Below, in pieces: positions 56,416-64,000 of a stretch of DNA of 64,000 bases. Each line of letters begins with the position of its first letter. The first letter of the stretch is position 1. The translations under genes were made by a program, and so were the position numbers. Below the pieces are notes generated by a model. That model ran no database searches, was not told the DNA's origin, and saw only the letters and a list, made by a program, of their open reading frames with translations. Source of the stretch: Henckelia pumila (Eukaryota; Streptophyta; Magnoliopsida; Lamiales; Gesneriaceae); NCBI RefSeq assembly GCF_033568475.1, contig NC_133123.1, positions 130,482,930 to 130,546,929 of the forward strand, given 5' to 3'.

Positions 56416-58919
56416 ATGAATCAGGGGAAGACGCGCGTGTGGCCTAGTATAATAGTTCTCCTGATTTGGCTTTGGGGGGTAACTGGTGGTAGTGCTGAAG
56501 ATCCTTACAGGTTCTTCACTTGGAACATCACTTACGGACAAATTTACCCCTTTGGCATTTGCCAACAAGTATGTAAGTTCATGTAAATAACAAACCTTCC
56601 AAAACCACGCACCGCTTATGATCGGTTGATCTCTAATGTTTCAGGTGATTCTTATAAATGGTCAATTTCCTGGACCTGATATACATGCAGTCACGAACGA
56701 TAATCTCATAATCAACGTACACAATCATCTGCCGGAGCCATTCCTTCTATCCTGGTCGATCCACTACTCCTAGTAAGATTGGATTGTTACTATTGTTTTT
56801 TTAATTTTATGATCGATGCAGGAATGGGGTTCAGCAAAGGAGAAATTCATTCGAAGATGGAGTATATGGAACTACATGTCCAATTCCTCCAGGCAGCAAC
56901 TTCACTTACCAAATGCAAGTCAAAGATCAAATTGGAAGCTTCTATTATTTTCCATCCCTTGAATTCCACAAAGCAGCTGGTGGATACGGAGGGATCAGGA
57001 TTCTCACCAGGCCTGAAGTTCCTGTTCCATTCCCCGAGCCTCACGGGGATTTCACCATTCTCATTGGAGATTGGTACATCGCAAATCACAAGGTCATCAA
57101 GAAGAATACATTGTTTCTAAATAATATATTCCAGCAAAATCCAGAACAGAAATTCGATCAATCAGTTTTCCAAACGAAAATTTATCAGGTTCGAGTGTTT
57201 TGACTTGTCCTAAATTTGCAGGACTTAAAGTCCATTCTAGACCAAGGTAAAATGCTCAGGTGTCCAGATGGAATCCTCATCAATGGCCGTGGACCTAATG
57301 GAGTGTCATTCACAGTTGAACCAGGTACATATCTCACCTATTAATTAGAACTTATGAAATTTCATTGATGTTTCAGTTACTTTTAAAATAAAATGGATGT
57401 ATTTAGTTAGACTTGGTAATATATTTACTTTAACATTTATACCCTCATCTTTTTCTAGTTTTGTATCCAATCGTGTAAAATAAAAGGGCAAAATTGTTAA
57501 GTCACAATCATAAAATTTTGCTCTTTTATTCATAGTTTTAGGTATGTAATAGATTTATGTAGGTAATAGATAATAGATTGATTACATTATTGATTTTGCA
57601 TTAGGATACCAACCTCATATTAGTACAAACACAACCGACATGATCGTTTTTCCAGGGAAAACCTACAGGTTAAGGATATCAAATGTGGGGCTTCAAAATT
57701 CGATGAATTTTCGCATTGAAGGACATGTGATGAAGGTGGTAGAAGTGGAGGGTACTCACACTTTGCAGAATACCGTATCTTCCCTAGATATCCATGTAGG
57801 CCAGTCCTACTCAGCGCTTGTCACTGCAGATCAACGTGCTAAGGACTACTACATTGCGGTGTCAACGCGATTCACCACCCAAGCCCTCATCACCACCGCA
57901 GTACTTCACTACAGAAACTCCAGAACATGGGTATCTGGCCCTCCGCCACCTGGTCCAACCACCGACATTCAGTGGTCACTAAATCAAGCTCGTTCTATCA
58001 GGTAGTGTTTGGCCATGCACTGACATGACACTATTGGAAACTTTCTAGACATCATCCATTCATCACTGCAAAGGGCACGCTTTTGCTATTTTCAGGACTA
58101 ATCTCACGGCAAGTGGACCAAGGCCGAACCCTCAAGGTGCATACCATTATGGCCAGATCAAAGTGAACAGAACCATCAAGCTAGCTAATTCAGCCGCTCT
58201 ACTTAATAGCAAGCAGCGTTATGCAGTTAATGGTGTTTCATTCGTTCCAGCTGATACGCCACTCAAACTGGCTGATTACTTCAAGATTGCAGGAGTATTC
58301 CATGTCGGAAGCATTCCTGATTACCCCACCACTGTTCAGCAAATTCACCTTGACACATCTGTTATGGGAGCTGACTACAGAGCTTTTGTGGAAATAGTTT
58401 TTGAGAACCATGAAGACATCATCCAGAGCTGGCACCTTGATGGATATTCTTTCTTTGTTGTAGGGTAAGCGTCTTATCTGTGTCTAAATTATATGGATGC
58501 AGATTAACTTAGGAGCATTAACGTTCACAAAACTGTTTTCAGGATGGACATTGGTCAGTGGACTCCTAATTGTCGGAAACAGTACAATCTTAACGATGCC
58601 ATTTCGCGCTCAACCACACAGGTTCAAAGATTCAGTCAATTGCTTTCTACAAACATGTGTCCCATATATTTTCTCTTCTTAACAGTGTGGGGCTTGCCAC
58701 ATTTTTATGTTACAGGTTTATCCCGATTCATGGACAGCCGTCTATGTAGCTCTTGACAATGTGGGAATGTGGAATCTGAGGACTGAGTTTTGGGCAAGGC
58801 AATATCTAGGACAACAGTTTTATCTGCGTGTTTATACACCGAGTCACTCTGTCAGGGACGAGTATCCCATTCCTAATAATGCATTGCTTTGTGGAAGAGC
58901 CAAGAACCCGATCTCTTAA
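56416..58919 (+). CDS. SKU5-similar / Bp10-type multicopper-oxidase-like protein, 8 exons, 544 aa
   Basis: Exons 56416-56568, 56645-56754, 56822-57092, 57222-57324, 57656-58001, 58096-58464, 58543-58621 and 58716-58919 join in frame to 544 residues, the usual size (530-560). The product starts with a signal peptide (residues 1-26), so it enters the secretory path to the wall or apoplast. It has three cupredoxin domains. The closest group by motif is the 'L-ascorbate oxidase homolog' set (Bp10, NTP303, SKS). Copper ligands are lost: SWNGVQQRR replaces the HWHG motif, SFYYFPSLEFHK the HSH motif, and WHLDGYSFFVVG the C-terminal His motif. Oxidase activity is therefore unlikely. No hydrophobic GPI tail is seen. 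Donor GTCGAT at exon 2 is weak but restores SWNGVQQ. Confidence 0.92.
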
Positions 58920-60845
58920 GATTACCTCCTCAAGGAAAATTAAATTTATACAACATAAATAATGGTCCTAACACACAGCAGCCTTCATTATGTCTGACAA
59001 ATAAAGACAAGAAAGGGAAGGTGGGATTTGTTGAATTATCTTTGTATTCAATAACTTTCGTTAAAATGACTGCTTGCCTTTATGATCCTTAATCTCAAAT
59101 GAAAGTATAATATTGTAGAGTGGCGTTAAATTATTAAGAAAAAAGACAAACTTGGTGAGGGTAAAATCTATTTATCCATGTATGTAATTTGACTCGCGAT
59201 CTAAATTATGCACACTCACAAAAGATCTCAAAAATGTCTTGAGAATACTGTCATCAATTTTATACATGGATCTCTGTCTTTTTTTGATAAGAAACATATT
59301 ATATAAATTAATATAAAAGGATTATTTACAGAAAGCGGATAAGTGATCCGCCATCGCCTAGAAGGCTATCATGGATCTCTGTCATTAAGCAGGAATGCCC
59401 ATTTTGTCAACTATACTTGTTCCCACCGCTCTTTTTGCTTCTACTTTCCCCTAAACCTTTGCCTATGGTGGTGCTGGTTTGCTAGATTCAGGTGGTAGTA
59501 ACGTGGTAGGCCAAACTCAGAGGCTCGGTTTAAATTTTATATTTCTTCATTATATGCTAAGACTACATTTATTATTGATGGACTCAACAGTCAGTTGTGT
59601 TGTTATCTAAGCAGAGCATTCAATATTCCACAGCATGAGACAATCTAAGTGCCCTGATAGGTCAAGATGCAACATCAACGATGCTGTCTAAGTCTTTGCT
59701 CTTCATCATTATAGGGAGCAATGACATAAACCGTTATTTCAAAAACATTAGTATAATGCCTAAAGATATGTTCATCTCCATTCTGATCTCAGCTTGTTTT
59801 AACTACATTGGTGTACTTCTTTATTAACATAGGTTAAATCAATTTCAATAAACCTAAATTCTTTACATAAGGGCATACCTTAAACCGATCATTTTTCATA
59901 TCCATGCACACCAGACTTTGTATGGGCTGGGAGCAAGAAAATGTGGCATCATAAGCTGGCACCATTGGGTTGATGTCCATCCAGTAGACTCATCAGAAAA
60001 ATCATTAATGGTACCAATGCCTGCTTCAACGCTATGAATGACTTTGCAGTTTGCAGTCACATTCTTTCTACACAGTCCAGGACAATCTTCTAGCTTACAT
60101 CAGCTCACAACTTCCTGGCATAAAGTATTCAGTATTCACAATCACACGGACATGCATAAAGAATGACAACTGATGTTATAAACAATCCAATAGCCTTTCG
60201 TAAGAAATTCAATATATTACTAGAATTTTGAAGCTTGGATAAGCATATGTTGCCCTGCTGTCAATGCAACCACTATTGAAAAAGGTTGAATTAACATTAC
60301 TTGTAAGTTTTCTGGCTTCTGTCAACTGTCTAAGAATTTGAGACCGTGGATATGGCATGCTGTGGTCGTGATCGTTAAGCCCGCAAGGCCCCTGTAATTC
60401 AACAGCAACTCATTGTACAGACCGCAGCAAGTATTTTTTCTGGAATTTGTTCCATCCAACTCATAAAGCCTCCCATTAGCTGCCATATTATGTGTCACCA
60501 GCAAATTTCTCTCAACCGGCGAAAGACAACTAACGAGCTAGTCAGACTCAAGAAATATTTATGTTAGATGCCGTACTCGGTATCAGAATAAGTGGATTGT
60601 GACAGTAGAATAGCATATCATTATCAAGTTCATGGCGAAAAATATTATCAAAGTGAAGATGGCAAATGAATGCTTCATTTTATGTGTATGATCAATTATA
60701 TAATATGACATCAACAAGTTATAATAACAATAATAAATAAAACAATTCAAATGGTATGGCAAAATGGCTGAAATTTACACACAAAATAACACAATTTGAG
60801 TCAATACATGATTATTTCTTTCAACAAATTGATTGTCTACCAGCG
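58920..60845. other. Intergenic between SKS-like and GT47 genes
   Basis: Contains the 3' region of the SKS-like gene and otherwise no gene that I recognise. The minus-strand frame at 60322-60504 is short and featureless. Confidence 0.5.
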
Positions 60846-61913
60846 TCATACAGCAAAATCTCTCCGGGCATATCTGATGACATGCCGCCTCAGCCACAGC
60901 TGATACATCACCATATGAAAAGCATCCATCGGCTGAGGCTCCAAGTTCCACACCAAATGCTTACTCGTCGCCACACACAGTTCTCTCATCTCCATGTATT
61001 TTTCCTCGCTCACGCCGCTCAACGCAGCCTTAATTCGGTCACCGCCGCTCCTCGCCGCCACGAGCAGAGCCATGTCAGACCATCTCAGAACATCAATGAA
61101 CGGTAAGTCCTGGATGGGACGTTCCACAATCAACACCGGCACACAACCTACAGACATCGCCTCCACCATTCCAGCGACATCACCACTGTAAACAAACAGA
61201 CAAAACTTGCTCTTTTGAACACTCCGCATATAGTCCAAAGCCTCAGACTCCTCCACCAAAAAATCATTGTGCGCCTTCAATTCGTTGACCAAAGCCGGCT
61301 CCTTTTTCCCGTCCCATTTCATGTATCCCAGAAAAGATTTATTGGTCATCGGATTTTCTTGGCCCTGCGCGTGGGAGAGAGCGAGCGGGGACAGATTAAA
61401 GGCAGGCAAAGTAATGTCTTTATGCGGGACAAAATAACCGGAAACAACGGGGAAAACGGATATTTGAACGGAATTTTTCTTCAGCTCGAGGACATTCCTA
61501 TCGGATGAATAATCGATCCCTGCCGGCGAAACAAAGAAATGATCAGCTCCTAGAGTCCGATTCCAGTAGGGGTGGTTGTTTCTCAGCTCTCTGACTAAAC
61601 GCGCCAGAGATCGCATGGAGGTGCCAGGGGAGAAGGGAACGAAGAAGAGGTGAGCTTCCGCGGGGTCCAGGGTGAGAAAGGGGCCGCGTAAAAGGGAATT
61701 GTAGAACAGCGAAGCGGGAGGTTCGGGGAAAGAGAATGACGACTTTGGTGTATCGTAGATGAAAATCTTGAACGTTGTGAGCATGTTCTGGTAGTCTTGG
61801 AAGAGCGTGGCGGCGGACATGTATGGGGAGGGTGTTGCGAGGGCGAAATATGGGAGGACGGCGAAGAAGAGGAAGAAATTCACGGCGGCGGCGGCGGCGG
61901 CCATTGAAGTCAA
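60846..61913 (-). CDS. Exostosin-family (GT47) glycosyltransferase, intronless, 355 aa
   Basis: A single minus-strand frame of 355 residues. The N-terminus has an Ala-rich hydrophobic segment (about residues 5-27), a signal anchor fitting a Golgi type II enzyme. The exostosin domain (about residues 45-310) has FKIFIYDTP, PAEAHLFFVPFSP, the HPYWNRTLGADHFFVS segment (family form GRDHFF), and the C-terminal SKFCLFVYSGDVAG then EAMSVGCVPVLI block (usual form SxFCLxPxGD). Plant GT47 enzymes build pectin, xyloglucan or xylan side chains; the substrate here cannot be assigned. It is short for the family (often 400-500 aa), because the stem is short. The start at 61913 places the anchor properly. Confidence 0.9.
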   Translation of the reverse strand: MTSMAAAAAAVNFFLFFAVLPYFALATPSPYMSAATLFQDYQNMLTTFKIFIYDTPKSSFSFPEPPASLFYNSLLRGPFLTLDPAEAHLFFVPFSPGTSMRSLARLVRELRNNHPYWNRTLGADHFFVSPAGIDYSSDRNVLELKKNSVQISVFPVVSGYFVPHKDITLPAFNLSPLALSHAQGQENPMTNKSFLGYMKWDGKKEPALVNELKAHNDFLVEESEALDYMRSVQKSKFCLFVYSGDVAGMVEAMSVGCVPVLIVERPIQDLPFIDVLRWSDMALLVAARSGGDRIKAALSGVSEEKYMEMRELCVATSKHLVWNLEPQPMDAFHMVMYQLWLRRHVIRYARRDFAV

Positions 61914-63737
61914 AGGCTGAAGCTTGAGCTTTTTGTCGCAATAATTACGGTTGTTGGAACATTTATTTCAACTGCTTCTTCCAGTCTTTCCGAATGGCAA
62001 AGATTAGCTTATCATTATTACTATTAATTATAAAGTCCTGATCCATTAATAATTACTGTTAATAACGTTATTATATTATATATTTAATTAAAAAATTATA
62101 GTATCATTATTATTTTGTTACAAGACAATAGAACCGACAGAAGGGTTTTAATTTTAGGTGAGTCACGGTAGATGGATGTATAAGATATTCGTCTTACGAT
62201 TCAGTTCCACACGTTTAGTTTTTTAAACTAGAAATTAGGCACGTGCGTTGCACGTGAAAAACATATGTTGGAGTAATTAAAAAACGAAACAAAATTAACA
62301 CAAAACTCCTATGAGACGATCTTACGAGCCAATTTTATGAGACGAAATTCTTGTTTGACACACCGTGAAAAATTATTATTTTTATGTCAAAAGTATTATT
62401 TTTATTTGAAAATCCGAGCAAGGTTGATTCGTCTCAAAGATTTTCAGAACAAAGCATATTGACATCAGCCATCACTTCATTCGAGATCGTGTTATGAAGA
62501 ATGAATTTTAGCTTGAATATATTTAACTGATCAAAAAGTGGCAAACATCTCCACTAAGCCACTACTCGAGCTAAGTTTTCATACTTATTGGTTTAGTTGA
62601 TTTAAATTGATTACGAATTGACTCGGGAGAAATGAAAAATTGAACTGATAAGACAATTGTTAGCCTAATTTTGAAAATCCATCTAGTATAACTCACTCTT
62701 AAACTCAAGCTGGTACAACTCGATTTTGAACACAAGCTGATACAATTCAATTTTGAAATCAAGCTGGTACATCTCAATTTTTCAAAACTTAGTCTAATCT
62801 TATCCAATAGTTCTGAATTAGTTAACAATCACTTCGAAAATATTAATGTACTATGAAACTGTCAAAATTAGTTACTCTTTTTAAATTTTACTTATTTTTA
62901 TTTACGCTTTATTTTTTACTAATTTTTTTAAACCGCCTTTAACTTTTAAAATTTTAAACATATTGTCACGTGGACCGACGAATTTACCTAAGCGACTGTA
63001 TACTAAATATTTTGTAACTCAATCTCTTCTTCTTGTTGTTTTTCACCGCATTTAGAATTTTTGTGCTTACAAATTTTCTATCTGATTTAAGTCTTTCATG
63101 TTCTTCATTTCACAAATTTATGTTGCAACCATGTCTCCAATCTCCCAAAACATTCTCCAAGTTGACTTTCACACTTTTTATGACCTACCTTTCTAGTGTG
63201 TGTATACACTCACACACACATTTGACCAAGTTATTTCAAGTACACATGAGGAGTCATATGGAATGATTTCCAATTCATATGGACTAATATTTGACTGATA
63301 TTTAGTTCACATAGACTGATTTTTGATTGGTTTTGACTGATTTTTAGTTTATATATATCTACTGATATGAACCGAGTACACCGAGTTTGACTTATTTTGA
63401 AGAAATTCCAACTCGTATCGACTGTTTTTCACTTCATGCCGACCGATGTCAACTCACTTATAATTGTTTATATATATATATATATATATATATGTTCCGA
63501 TCTCTATAAGCATCTAGACTGTGAAAATTTCTGAGTTGTGGCAACCAGATCTATAAGTAGGCATTGCCCAAATTTTTTCACGTCGTGAACGTCACAAATG
63601 ATATAAGTATAAAACTCTATTGATGGGATTCAATCTCCATCACTAAGGATTCAATATTCACCGAGGGGTTTGATCTGCCCTCACCTGAACTCACTGACTT
63701 CTCCCTAATTTTTGGGCAACTTCGAGAAGAAATAAAG
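61914..63737. other. Intergenic, upstream of GT47; nothing coding seen
   Basis: Contains a GCACGTGCGTTGCACGTG palindrome-like motif at 62239-62256, a perfect (TA)n microsatellite around 63469-63492, and no convincing gene. The frames at 62571-62828 and 63033-63266 have no recognisable features. Confidence 0.5.
63469..63492. repeat. (TA)n microsatellite
   Basis: About twelve uninterrupted TA units. Confidence 0.85.
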
Positions 63738-64000
63738 TGTAACACTCGGTATTTTAAATACGTAAATTCGCATGCATAATTAGGGTATTTAATTATTTAA
63801 ATTTGTGATTTATGGGTTAAATAATTATGTGAATTATTTGTGCATGATTTAATTTATTTTTAAGCATTTAACCCATAATTAATGATTTTTATGATTTTTA
63901 GTATTTTAATGATTTTATCGCGTAGACGGGACCGTGGACGGACGAGATGACAACTTTCTAGCCAATTTATTCCATGAGCATTTTTAGAGCCCAAAAATAT
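63738..64000. mobile_element. Probable start of another gypsy LTR, cut by window edge
   Basis: TGTAACACTCGGTATTTTAA is typical of plant gypsy LTR ends (compare TGTAACGCCCC of element C on the minus strand). No partner, PBS or coding sequence is in the window. Confidence 0.4.

Overview
This window is plant nuclear DNA, almost certainly from a eudicot. The evidence is intron-containing genes of plant families (an LHT-type amino-acid transporter, an SKU5-similar multicopper-oxidase-like protein, a GT47 exostosin-like glycosyltransferase, a broken SHV3/GDPDL-type gene), Ty1/copia and Ty3/gypsy LTR retrotransposons primed by initiator-Met-type or Asp-type tRNA sites, a CACTA end, and many MITEs. 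I cannot name the species.

Layout. (1) 1-16399: an old minus-strand Ty3/gypsy chromovirus-like element (A), its left LTR cut by the window edge. A young, apparently intact plus-strand Ty1/copia element (E, 1220-10984, TSD GTGTT) is inserted in its integrase C-terminal region. (2) 16400-18458: a decayed minus-strand GDPDL gene fragment. (3) 18459-44021: a second minus-strand gypsy element related to A (B, TSD CCTGG), split by a third gypsy element (C, 20610-38453, TSD CATTT). C is itself split by a solo copia LTR (F, 26377-28218, TSD CTGAT) and by an Athila-like element carrying only gag-protease (D, 29057-36059, TSD CTGAT). (4) 44027-50700: gene-poor DNA with a CACTA right end, a 1.4-kb foldback element with a 10-bp TSD, and several MITEs. 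(5) 50764-61913: three host genes: LHT8-like transporter (+, 5 exons), SKS/Bp10-like gene (+, 8 exons) and an intronless GT47 gene (-), separated by a degenerate AT-rich tandem array and a Stowaway-like MITE. (6) 61914-64000: intergenic DNA ending in what looks like the start of another gypsy LTR.

Relative ages from LTR pairs compared by eye: E about 1 difference in 1864 bp; D and C about 1.5% each; A and B about 3%. This matches the nesting order (A and B oldest, then C and D, then E). Most premature stops in A, B and C are C-to-T type changes (CAG to TAG, CGA to TGA, TGG to TGA), as expected of methylated, silenced copies.

I see no new protein system. The most unusual material is cis-acting: all five full LTR elements, of four distinct LTR families, carry GC-rich inverted-repeat modules in the LTR or leader. 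These are a CGGA-N3-TCCG array upstream of the TATA box in A and B, paired hairpins in C, GCGC-type inverted repeats in D, and a roughly 22-bp-period array of self-complementary units in the leader of E. Also notable are an in-frame TAG shared at the same gag codon by A and B, and a possible gene-fragment capture by the CACTA element.
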